Positions 13,143-23,448 of a stretch of 64,000 nucleotides of DNA are shown here, piece by piece. Origin of the DNA: Carya illinoinensis (taxonomy: Eukaryota > Streptophyta > Magnoliopsida > Fagales > Juglandaceae); contig NC_056756.1 in assembly GCF_018687715.1 (NCBI RefSeq), forward strand, positions 2,914,001 to 2,978,000, read 5' to 3'. Within the stretch, counting starts at the first letter, position 1. Every line of letters begins with the position of its first letter. The translations under genes were made by a program, and so were the position numbers. The notes under the pieces are model-generated. The model did not search any database, had not been told where the DNA came from, and worked only from the letters and a program-made list of their open reading frames with translations.

Positions 13143-13562
13143 TGTTGGGAGCTATTTTGACATAGAGACGATTCTAAATAAAGGAGTGACAAAATTTAAC
13201 GTGGTTTGGCAATTGCCTACGTCCACAGATGCTATAATTTCACTATAAAAATAATTTTTACAGAAAAAATTCTCTCTGCTCACCCACTCTCTTCCTCTCT
13301 TCTTTCTCTTCCACATTCTGTCTGCACACACGCAGCACACACTCTCTATTTTCTTTCTACACTTCTCTGCTGCTCTCAGTCCGCACACTTAAGCTCTCCT
13401 ATTTATACGAGAGCAGATCACTACGTTGCAGTAATTTGCTGCATGATGCTTGGGGAGGTGCCTAAAAATACAAAAGCACCGAACGGTGCCTAATAAACCA
13501 AAAGAGAAACGGTGCATTAAACAAACACATGCCACCTACCACTTTTGTCTCCATCTGCAACA
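13143..13562 (-). repeat. 3' LTR of copia 1
   Basis: 420 bp. On the minus strand it starts TGTTGCAGATGG and ends CTCCCAACA. It is preceded on that strand by the purine tract AAGTGGGAGAT (about 13563-13573). Confidence 0.93.
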
Positions 13563-13633
13563 ATCTCCCACTTGGAGATAAATGAGTCTACATATCTTCA
13601 TAGCAATTATCACAACAACTTCAAGTTATGCCT

Positions 13634-14802
13634 TTAAGTACGAAGTCCAACTGAAGCTATACACAACTTCAGTTTGTCAGCAGTAACTACTTTTGTGAAC
13701 ATGTCTGCTGGGTTCTCTGTTCCTCGAATCTTCTCAAGTATCAGCTGTCCACTATCGAGAAGAGATCGGATAAAATGATATCGCAACTGTATGTGTTTTG
13801 TTCTGGAATGAAATGCTGGATTCTTTGCAAGAAAAATAGCACTCTGACTATCACTGTGCAGAATGCCTTTTTCATTCTTCTTTCCCAATTCCTCCAAGAA
13901 TGACTGCAACCAAATCATTTCCTTCCCTGCTTCAGTTATAGCAACGTATTCCGCTTCTGTAGTTGAGAGAGCAACAATCTTCTGTAACTTAGAAGCCCAC
14001 GATACAGCTGTATCACCCAGCGTATACACAAATCCAGTAGTACTTTTTCTGCTGTCAACGTCACCTGCTAAATCAGCATCTACATATCCCTGTAGTTTTA
14101 AACCTGCTTTTGTAAAGCATAGTGACGTATCTGAATAGCCTTGTAGATATCTTAAAATCCACTTGACTGCTTCCCAATGCTGCTTTCCTGGATTACTCAT
14201 GTACCTGCTCACAGCTCCCATTGCTTGTGCAATATCTGGCCTTGTACAGACCATGGCATACATAAGACTACCAATAGTAGATGCATAGGGTATTCTGTCC
14301 ATGCATTCTTGCTCTTCCTCCGTCTTTGGCGATTGATCCTTAGTTAGTCGAAAGTGACTAGCTAAGGGTGTGCTTACTAGTTTCGCCTTGTCCATGTTAA
14401 ACCTTCTAAGCACCTTCTTTACATACTCCTCCTGCGAGAGCTTGAGAGTATCATTAGACCTGTCTCTAATAATTCTTATACCAAGGATTTGTTTTGCAGC
14501 ACCAAAATCCTTCATCTCAAACCGCTTTGACAACTGTTTCTTCAGTTCATTGATTTCCTCGATGTTTGACCCTGCAATGAGCATATCATCCACATACAAC
14601 AGTAGGATAATATAAGAGTTGTCAAAGTTCTTCATATAGCAACAATGGTCAGCCTGCAGTCTTGTAAATCCATTACTGCACATGAAATTGTCAAACTTCC
14701 GGTACCATTGTCGTGGAGCTTGTTTTAGGCCATACAAGCTCTTCTTTAGTTTGCAAACTAGATTCTCTTTTCCCTTCATTGAGAATCCTTGTGGCTGGTG
14801 CA
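13634..14802 (-). pseudogene. Copia 1 pol, second half: RT C-terminal part and RNase H
   Basis: Continues the reading frame that breaks off at 27744 across the gypsy insertion. It carries the RT signature SLYGLKQAPRQWY and the catalytic YVDDM, then a copia RNase H (GYVDADLAGD, ALSTTEAEYVA, LHSDSQSAIFLAKNP, RTKHIQLRYHFIR) and ends shortly before the 3' LTR. This part has no internal stop, but it is separated from its N-terminal half by 12.9 kb of gypsy DNA, so no functional polymerase can be made. Confidence 0.92.
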
Positions 14803-15021
14803 TGTGATGACCCGCTTTTAAGTGTATTTTCGCTGAAGTAATTGTTTTTATTTTAAGTAATATACCAGTTATTTTATTTTAATGTAATTGCGTTTTTAAA
14901 ATTGGGTTTTGATTTAATTTAATTTATTTGAGGTTGTGTTTTATTTCTTTAAGTTGTTTTGTAGTTTTAATCTTTTTGGCGGTTTGTTTCGTTTTCCCGG
15001 AGTGAGGATTGGACCTCATCT

Positions 15022-15190
15022 CTTTTCACATCTTTTTCCTTTTTCTCTTTTTCCTTTTTTCTTTTTCCCTTCTTTTCCTTTTTCCTTCTTTTTTTTCTTT
15101 TTTTTCTTTTCTTTTTCTCTCTTCTCTCTCCCCGATTCGGACCCCCCCGTGCTCTCTCTCTCTCTCCTCCCTCTCCCTCACGCCGGCGCC
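15022..15190 (+). repeat. Long polypyrimidine tract in gypsy 5' LTR
   Basis: Nearly pure C/T for well over 100 bp on the plus strand, kept in the 3' LTR (about 25789-25955). It could form triplex DNA or act in transcription or splicing; this is inference. Confidence 0.8.
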
Positions 15191-16093
15191 ACCTTCTCTC
15201 TACCCTACCGCCGCCGTCCGGCCACCAACCGGACTCCCACCGGTCCCATTCTCTTCCTCTCCCTCCGGTGCACCACCCCTCCAAAACCCACCCCCAACCG
15301 GCCGGCCATTTGGCCGGAAAAAGCTTCCAAAGGGCGCACGGATTTCACTCCGATCCGCCGCCGTCGCTCCACCTCCGGCCACCATTTCTTCACCACTTCA
15401 TCACCAGCCTCTTGCCGTCCTAACCCACCCATTTCCGGCCTCTAACGACCACCGGAGCAGCTCCCACGAGCTTGTTTTCCGATTTGCCATTTTCGGCCAT
15501 TTTCGGCCATTCCGCCGCCACCCACGACCGTCCGTCACTTCCAATAGCTTCACAACCACCTCTAGACCATTCCCTATCAATCCCGTGTCCTAGTTTGTCC
15601 CCGTTCAAAAGTGGGTTTTTCAGACCCACGGCCACAATGAATTTTCACTGTGACGTTGCTGTTTTTCCGCCGTTTGCAACGCCGCTTGTTTTCTAAAATT
15701 GCCATATAGCGCTGTAAGTATTTTCCAAACCCTATTTTCAGATTTTAATATATATCGCTCATTCAATTTATTTACTGTTGTTGGTTGTTGATTCCGGACT
15801 GAGTCCGAGGAGTTTCGGGGGTCGGATGGATGGAGGACGGAGTTGTCTGTTTTATTGATTTATGTTGGTTGGTTATTTTAGTATGCATTGTTATGGCATT
15901 ACATGGTGCATGCACGTGTGTTGTGGGATTTGTGTGAAAAGCCTGTGTATTGACGTGAGTGGTTTTACGGGTGCGTGTGTATCACGAGCCCAAGCCGGGA
16001 TGGGTTATTATCTCGGTGGAGCTCCTCTGGTCACTCGGGAGCGGAATAAACTGAGTGATGTCCCCTGAGTTGTTGAGAGAGATGACGGGAGCG

Positions 16094-16233
16094 GGGCTAG
16101 GGGATGCTTGGCTACGAACGCGCCGGGCGCGGAACCGGGCATCGCCCTACTCACCGACTCCGTGGCCCTTCGCTGGCGAGGGCTAGAGGATGCTTGGCTA
16201 CGCACGCGCGGGGCGCGGAACTGGGCATCGCTC
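16094..16233 (+). repeat. GC-rich direct repeat in gypsy LTR
   Basis: Two copies of a roughly 54-bp unit at 16094-16147 and 16180-16233 (period 86), each containing GATGCTTGGCTACG and a CGCGG-rich core followed by GGGCATCGC. Also present in the 3' LTR. Confidence 0.8.
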
Positions 16234-16349
16234 GTTAGGTGTCATATGCGTAGTGGTACTCTACGGTGTGACACTGGAGCCAGGGTGTGCGGATGACCCC
16301 TAAGGGAGGTCATGGTGCATACGGTTAAAACTGGATAATGGTTTATGAG

Positions 16350-16511
16350 GCCAAATGGGACTTTTGGCGTGGGCCAGATGGACTTCTGGCGAGATATTGG
16401 GCCGGATGGACTTCCGGCGAGATATTGGGCCAAATGGACTTTTGGCGGCCAAATGTGACTTTTGGCGTGTTTTTGGAAAGGATATGCTTTCGGGCCAAAT
16501 GGGTTTTTGGC
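16350..16511 (+). repeat. Array of six short hairpins with compensated stems (gypsy LTR)
   Basis: Six perfect 6-bp inverted repeats with 6-7-nt loops: 16350-16368, 16373-16390, 16401-16418, 16429-16446, 16448-16466, 16494-16511. Four stems are GCCAAA/TTTGGC, one is GCCAGA/TCTGGC and one GCCGGA/TCCGGC, so base changes on one arm are matched on the other. Loops are TGGACT-like. The array is repeated in the 3' LTR at 27116-27277. Confidence 0.88.
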
Positions 16512-16974
16512 GTGTGTGGAAAACTTGGGTTTTTGGTGGGCTTGTGCATGGGGCATGTTTCATGCATCTTGTATGAGTTTTATGTGTTTTTATCTGGTAG
16601 TGTTTGGGTTTACTTACCTGCGGTACCATTCGTGGTTCCGTAGCTTTTGGTGCAGAGTTGGAGGACGAAGAGGAGGAGGCTGAACCCGAGGATGCGGCTC
16701 CGCCGGGTTGCTGATGCTATCTTTATATTTGTTTAAAACTGTATTCGTGTTTTGTAATATTTATCTATGTATGTTTTAAACAGCTTGTATTAAGTTAAGA
16801 AAAGAAATTCTGGTACTTAGTTATGACTTTCGTTATCCGCTGCGTGTTTCTTTTTACACATCTGTTGCCTTGCACACACTCGGCACCCGTCGATGGGATG
16901 GTGACCCGGGTTGTCACCATCCGGACGTCTCAATTTCCCCCTGTTCGGGCGTGGGAATTTGGGGGCGTCACAGG

Positions 16975-16986
16975 TGGTATCAGAGC
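16975..16986 (+). other. Primer-binding site (initiator tRNA-Met), gypsy element
   Basis: TGGTATCAGAGC begins two bases after the 5' LTR end. It is complementary to the 3' end of initiator methionine tRNA. Confidence 0.95.
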
Positions 16987-17468
16987 GGTTTGGCTTTGGG
17001 TAAAACCACATGTCCCGTAGGTAGTACCAGAATGTTTTTAAAGTTGCGTTTTAAAAATTATGTTAAGTATAGTTGTTTTATTTGTTTTATTTGTGTGAGC
17101 TTGTTTGGTTGTTTTTATTTATTTAGTTATGTTTTGGCATGCTGGTTTCTTTTGTTTCTTGCTGAGTAGTGCTGTTTTTTTTTGTTTTGTTGGTTTTATG
17201 ATGGTTTTATTTGTTTTCTTAAAGGAGGGTCAAGAGTAGTGTTGTGGCAGGATTATGGGGAGACCAAGGAAAAATACTCAGGAACCGCAGGATAATACCT
17301 CCAGGGATGACTCCATAGCCGAAGCAATTCGGCAGATGACGGAGTTTATGCAACAGAGTGCGAGGTCTCAACAGGCAGGGCTTTGGCCACCACAAGGACC
17401 TTGGCCACCACAAGGGGGTCCTTGGCCACCATCAGGAGGGCATTGTCCACCATCAGGAGGGCCCTATC

Positions 17469-20400
17469 TGTGACGCCCCCAAATTCCGTTTGGGATCGGA
17501 CGGACATTTGAAGCGTCGAGACATGCAACACAAGGTTACCTGCCCCCGTTCATGACATATAAGATGCAATATTCCTAACATGCATCTAACAATATGCAAT
17601 ATTCGCAGCGGATAAATTTTTTGTCTTTAGCAATACTATGCACCAAATTGAAAATATCCCAAATGCTTAAAACATACTTCATACATAAAAATCCATTGAA
17701 TAACTAAGATCACAACACTAGTCTAAAATGGTTATGATCCAAAAAGTAGTAGAGATGCAACTCAATCGTACAAGTAGTAATTTACGTTAATTACTATATC
17801 AACATTTATGTCGCACCGTCACTTAGTCAACTGTGTCTAGTTGATCAGCTCCTGATTCTCCTTCAGGTCCTGTAACAAGATCTACCATTCGGGGGGAATG
17901 GTAGTTGGGACTACCAAAGTGAGATTTGATTACAAATCTCAGTAAGTTAACAAAAAACTTCCACACAAGCTAATGATGTATGGATGTCAGTAAAAGCATA
18001 AATGCATAATCAAATTCATAAGAAATTAAAGCCTAACTTGGAGTACAACATAGCATAATTGACATAACTTAAAATTGAAACATGAACTGAACTTGACTTG
18101 CAACTTGACTTAGCATGAACTTGCTCTGAAACTTGAATTAACATGAAAATACATACTCCACAGTTGTTGTGGCCCCATGTATTCTACACAAACTTGACTT
18201 AACATGAAAAATACATACTCCACAGTTGTTGTGGCTCCATGTATTCTATACAAACTTGACTTAACATGAAAAATACATACTCCACAGTTGTTGTGGCCCC
18301 ATGTATTCTATGTGTAAATACATACTCCACAGTTGTTGTGGCCCCATGCATTCTACACATCACAATGCAGTTAAATACATACTCCACAGTTGTTGTGGCC
18401 CCATGTATTCTACATAAACTTGACTTAACATTAAAAATACATACTCCACAGTTGTTGTGGCCCCATGTATTCTATGTGTAAATACATACTCCACAGTTGT
18501 TGTGGCCCCATGTATTCTACACAAACTTGACTTAACATGAAAAATACATATTCCACAGTTGTTGTGGCCCCATGTATTTTACGCATCACATTTGTAGTTA
18601 AATACATACTCCACAGTTGTTGTGGCCCTATGTATTCTACACATCATAATGTACTCAAGATGAAATGTGACTGGAATACGAAAGGACTGAAGTCCTGACG
18701 TAACATAACGTGACTTGAACATAACTTAGAATATATGACCAACTTGAGATAGAAACATTTCGTAACATGGCATAACATATAATAGACAACATATTTAACA
18801 TGACATACTTGCAACAGTGAATATTACATGACTTGACTTACATGTAATAGATGACATACTTAGCATGACGTACTTGTAATGTACAGTAATACATAACAGA
18901 ATATATTATGTAACAGATAAAAATTGATGACAGAATAAATTCTGTATAATAGACAATTACATGATAACTTGACATGGCATGACACATATGATAACATACA
19001 TACATACACTGTAGTTCTTTTACTTAGCATACATACACAGTAGACTGCTAGTAAGTTAAAAGCTAACTTACCTCGATCTCCGCGTTTCTTATAAAACCTC
19101 AAGCGCGATCACGAGGAACTGTAATTAGTGATTCTAAAAGTTAGTACTAAATCACTAATAATTTGAAATATGGAAAAATACTAATTTAAAGAGTAAAATT
19201 TCCATTTTACTTTCTATATGTAGGAAAATGACCGTTTTACCCATAACTTAAGAATTTTGCATACTAACTCCAAAAGTCACCAAAATTTACATGCCTCATG
19301 TAAATTTTATCCTCAACTCAAATATCAATTTAGAAAAATTTAAAACTAATCACAACTATTAAAACTCCATAGGGCCGAAATTCTCATATGCTATTTCTAT
19401 TGATTTTTGTTTCCAACTTGTTTTGATCAACCTTTTGATCTATGACTTATAAATATGTGATCTTCAAACCAAACCATCACATGGTTTAAAAAGATGTCCT
19501 AAAACATATATAAGCTTCTAATTCAAGATCACGTGGTTAAAAATTAACCAAAACATAAATTTAGCCAAGAACATCCACACTTTGGCTTATCTGAATATCT
19601 CTTTACATAAAATTTCATATCTTTGAAACTAACATCAAATATCTTCAAAATAATAATATAACATGTATATAAGATGCTTAGGATCCTCCAATAAAATTAT
19701 CAAAGTCATTAGAATAGGTTTAGACCACCAAAGAGTTAAACTTTCTCAAAATAGAAACTGTTTTTCTTCTTCCAGTTTCTAAGTTTCTAAATCTAAGCAA
19801 ATATTTCATCAAAACCTTCAATCATGCAAAAATACTCAACCAATAGTCATATATACATGTTAACAATACTCCATAAAAATTTCGGACCAATATCTATCCA
19901 TTAGCTTGGTCAAAAACTCCAAACTATAACATATTCTCCAGTTTATCTCCCAGAATGACCTTTCTATAGTTTACACAATATTTGACTGACCAAATGATCT
20001 TCAAATGGGGAAAATAAGATATCCATGTAAACTAGATTCAAAAAGGAACAACTTATATGAAGGAGACTTTATGATAAAACACTTACAACAGCTTCGAAAT
20101 GGGCATACAAAAGAACTCCTAAAAGCTGTCCGAGAGAGAATGTTTGATATTCTTTTAAAGAAACGTGTAAATGAAGATAAGTTCGTGGGTGATGGCTGGA
20201 GATGCTTATGGAAGAGATAAGGGAGATGATAAGGCTGGAGTTGAGAGTTGAGTGTGGTTTTCTCCTACCCAAAATATCTATAAAATATTATCTCAAAATA
20301 TTCTATCCAATAATATCTATAAAAATCAGCTCAATATATTTTCCAAATGTGGAATAGACTTGGAAGAGTAAGGTGGCTAAAATCTTTCTATGTGTATTTT

Positions 20401-20911
20401 AAATCTCTATTCTTAAGATATTTTCCAAATGTGTATTTTGCTTAGGTGTCATGATCTCACACCTTGATTTCCTTCACAATTCCATCTAATGGTTTCTCTT
20501 TGTGCCAAGTATCTAATACTATTCATTATGTGTGGTTAAGATCTTGCCAAGTGTCCAAATAAAATATCGCTATCCTAATTTGGACATTTCACACTATGAT
20601 TTTGAAAACACTACGCTCAGTACATTTACCGAGGTTACTATTCACTCCAAAAATAAACGTAATAAACTTAGTACTGAAAAATTCTAAATATTCAATTAAG
20701 CCTAGTGGTGTAGACTATAATGTATTCTGACACTTTTAACTATCTCAAATAATTAAAATCGCATTTCTGGCACCATAGTGAGTGATAACACTAACTATGT
20801 TGACAGGCTAAAATTTATGCGATTAGTCGATTCGTGTAAACTTACAGAGTTTTCACGAGGTTCCTAAAGTCAATAGAAATTCCTTAATTGAATTTCTAGC
20901 GGGCTGTTACA
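17469..20911 (-). mobile_element. Solo LTR (gypsy-type) inside gag
   Basis: 3443 bp with TG...CA ends and a perfect 5-bp target duplication CTATC (17464-17468 and 20912-20916). On the minus strand it starts TGTAACAGCCCGCTAGAAAT and ends GGAATTTGGGGGCGTCACA. That last motif is shared with the host gypsy LTR end, so it is a related family in opposite orientation. No primer site, purine tract or coding domain was seen inside. It is therefore best read as a solo LTR left by LTR-LTR recombination. Confidence 0.82.
18146..18650. repeat. Minisatellite of nine hairpin-bearing units
   Basis: Nine units spaced about 45-63 bp, each with the near-invariant core TACTCCACAGTTGTTGTGG followed by CCCCATGTATTCTA. 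The core contains CCACA-GTTGT-TGTGG, a small perfect inverted repeat. Spacers vary (some ACTTGACTTAACATGAAAA, some short). The apparent ORFs are by-products of the repeat. Confidence 0.9.
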
Positions 20912-21960
20912 CTATCCACCGTCAGGAGAGCCTTGTCCACAACAAGGAGGGTATTGGCCACAACCAGGAGGTCCCTGGCCATATCAGGGAGGGCCTTGGA
21001 TGTATCAAGGAGGGTCCAGTAGCATGGTGCAAGCCGGATGCACCTATGAGCGCTTCTTGGCGCATAGGACCCCACACTTCACTGGGAATGAGGATCCACT
21101 TCAGGCTGGAAAATGGATCAAAGATCTGGAGAAGACTTTTGAGGTGTGTGGGTGCACTGAGGCACAGCAAGTACTCTACGCCAGCTATCTCTTGCAAGGT
21201 ATCGCTTCTGATTGGTGGGATACCAGGAGGGTGATGTTGGAATCTGAACTGGGATCTTTCGCTGCGGTGACCTGGCAGCGTTTTAAGAAGGAATTCAATG
21301 ACCGCTTCTTTCCTGCATCAGTAAGGAAGCAAAAGGCAAGAGAGTTCTCCAATTTGGTCCAAGGGGGCGCAACAGTGGAACAATACGTCCGGAGGTTTAT
21401 AGAACTTGAGCGATTTGCTCCTCATCTTGTTACCACTGAGGAGATGCGAGCAGATCGTTTTCAGGAAGGGCTACGCCCTGATATACGCCGTATGGTGGTC
21501 AGCCTTCGGATATCCACTTTTCAGGAGTTAGTGGATGTGGCCACCCTTGTAGAGCGGGAAAATAATCTGTGTATGGGCTCCCCTCCAGGGCAAAAGAGGC
21601 GGAGTTTTTCTGGTGAAGGAAGCAGCTCGGGTTCGCCTCAGAAGTTTGTTCAGCGGACCGAAACTCGATCTCAAGCATCCACCTCAAGTGTTCGCATGGG
21701 AGGACGTATGCCTGTTTGTGGAGCCTGTAATAGAGCTCATGAGGGCGAGTGTCGCACGAGTAGCGGACCCCAGTGTTATCGGTGCGGCCAAATGGGACAT
21801 ATTGCTCGGGATTGCCCCGTCAGAGTTCAAGGAAGCCGTGGAGGTAGACACGGTGGAAGAACCAACCCGAGACAAGCAGTGCAAGCCCGAGTTTATGCAG
21901 TCACACCCGGAGAGGTGGATGATGAGGCACCAACGACCCATGATGCTGGAGTAATCACAG

Positions 21961-22069
21961 GTATGGATTAATTTAATTTAATTTTTTTTTTAAGTTGGAT
22001 TTAGCTTTTGGTGCTTTTGGTTTCTTCGTTGTGTTTTTTTGGATTTCATGGGTTGTGTGTTTGGTTCAG
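21961..22069 (+). other. Putative spliceosomal intron between gag and pol of the gypsy element
   Basis: 109 bp, starting GTATGG directly after ...ATCACAG and ending TTTGGTTCAG. It is strongly T-rich and holds the only stops between gag and pol. Removing it would place the zinc-knuckle reading frame directly in frame with the protease (DSGAS) frame. It is called from splice signals, composition and phase only. Confidence 0.6.
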
Positions 22070-23448
22070 GAAGAGTTCGTTTGTATGAGTTTTATGCTTG
22101 TACTTTGTTTGATTCTGGTGCTTCACGATCGTTTGTGTCTTCCGCGTTTGCTCGGGTGTGTAACTTGGTCACGGAACCGTTGCCGAAGGCTATGGTAGTG
22201 GCGCTACCCGATGGCGAGATGGTGTGGTGTTCCAAGGTTGCTTTGGGATGCCCGTTAAATTTTGAGGGAAGGTTTTTGGATGCTGATCTGGTGGTATTCA
22301 AGCTGTTGGGTTTTGATATCATCCTCGGGATGGATTGGCTATACCGATATTCTGCGACTATTAATTGCAGAAGTCGGACAATTAGCTTTCAGCTTCCGGA
22401 TGGTGATTGTCTGGAATTTGCGGGGAGTAGATTAAAAGAAAAGCCGATGATTATATCGGCGATACAGGCAAGAAGAGAGATTGCATGGGGAGCGGATGCA
22501 TTCTTGGTTCAGATGGTGTCCACGCCGTCTGAGAAGAAGTCCTTGGCAGACATTCCAGTTGTGGAAGAGTTCCCCGATGTATTTGTGGATGATTTGCCCG
22601 GACTACCCCCTGTTCGGGAGATGGAGTTTGTCATAGATTTGGAACCTGGAGCGGCTCCTGTGCATAAAGCTCCTTATCGCATGGCACCGGCTGAATTGAA
22701 AGAGTTGAAGACTCAGTTGCAAGAACTGGTAGAGAAGGGATTTATTCAGCCTAGTACGTCGCCGTGGGGTGCTCCAGTTTTATTTGTTAAAAAGAAAGAT
22801 GGAACCCTTCGTATGTGCATTGACTATCGGGAGTTGAACAAGGTGACCATAAAAAATAAATACCCTCTCCCGCGGATAGATGATTTATTTGACCAACTTC
22901 AGGGGGCAGCGGTATTCTCTAAAATTGATCTGAGGTCGGGATACTACCAGCTGAGAATCAGAGAGCAGGATGTGCCGAAAACTGCCTTCAGGTCGAGGTA
23001 TGGACACTATGAATTTAAGGTGATGCCGTTTGGGCTAGCTAATGCTCCTGCCGCTTTCATGGATTTAATGAATCGGGTGTTCCAACCTTATCTGGATTCC
23101 TTCGTGGTAGTATTTATTGATGATATACTGATTTATTCCCGAGATATTGAAGAGCATGTGTATCATCTTAGTCTGGTACTTGAGAAATTGAGAGAACACC
23201 AGCTATACGCCAAGCTCAGCAAGTGTGAGTTCTGGTTAGAAGAAGTTAAATTTCTTGGGCATGTAATTTCCCGGGGCGGAGTGGCAGTTGATCCCAGTAA
23301 GGTAGAAGCCATTTTGTCATGGCCACGCCCGACTACAGTGCTCGAGATCCGGAGTTTCTTGGGGCTTGCCGGATACTACCGAAGATTTGTTGAAGGTTTT
23401 GCTCGCCTATCCGGACCTCTCACAGCTTTGACTCGGAAGAATACATAA
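22070..23448 (+). pseudogene. Gypsy pol part 1: aspartic protease and reverse transcriptase, ending in a nonsense codon
   Basis: Opens with [17 protein letters not shown], the retroviral-type aspartic protease active site. After a linker comes reverse transcriptase: [53 protein letters not shown] and the catalytic FIDDILIYS, then LGHVISRGG and YYRRFVEGF. The frame stops at TAA 23446-23448 in the middle of the RT-RNase H connection. The same frame continues at once at 23449, so this is a single nonsense change, not a natural end. The ATG at 22039 lies in the putative intron and is probably not a start. Confidence 0.9.

Larger units (their letters stand above)
14803..16972 (+). repeat. 5' LTR of gypsy element
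   Basis: 2170 bp, TGTGATGACCCGC to GGGGGCGTCACA. It contains a long pyrimidine tract, a GC-rich 86-bp-period direct repeat and a six-hairpin array. Long ORFs across the LTR on both strands are compositional and are not called as genes. Confidence 0.95.
17255..21960 (+). pseudogene. Gypsy gag, interrupted by a solo LTR
   Basis: Starts at ATG 17255 (MGRPRKN). After a short polar region it enters a Pro/Gly/Trp-rich repeat (WPPQGG-like units of about 8-11 residues). It is broken at 17468 by the 17469-20911 insertion. The frame resumes after the CTATC duplication at 20917 and runs through the retrotransposon gag domain (ERFLAHRTPHFTGNEDP, DWWD, FKKEFNDRFFP) to a CCHC zinc knuckle (CYRCGQMGHIARDC) near 21775-21816. 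It ends at a likely splice donor at 21961; if unspliced, a stop follows at once. Structural nucleocapsid/capsid protein; not expressible intact here. Confidence 0.88.

Noticed and set aside
15009..15593. 194-codon ORF in the gypsy 5' LTR (and a longer one at 25703-26359 in the 3' LTR)
   Set aside because: It starts in the polypyrimidine tract (Phe/Ser/Leu/Pro only), has no domain, lies inside an LTR, and the two LTR copies differ by indels that shift the reading frame.
18199..18481. ORFs with repeated NTYSTVVVAPCIL-like peptides
   Set aside because: By-product of the minisatellite in the solo LTR. They occur on both strands and break where spacer lengths change.
18146..18650. Possible CRISPR-like array (repeats with variable spacers)
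   Set aside because: Plant nuclear DNA; spacers are related to each other and uneven in length, and the array sits in an LTR. It is a minisatellite.
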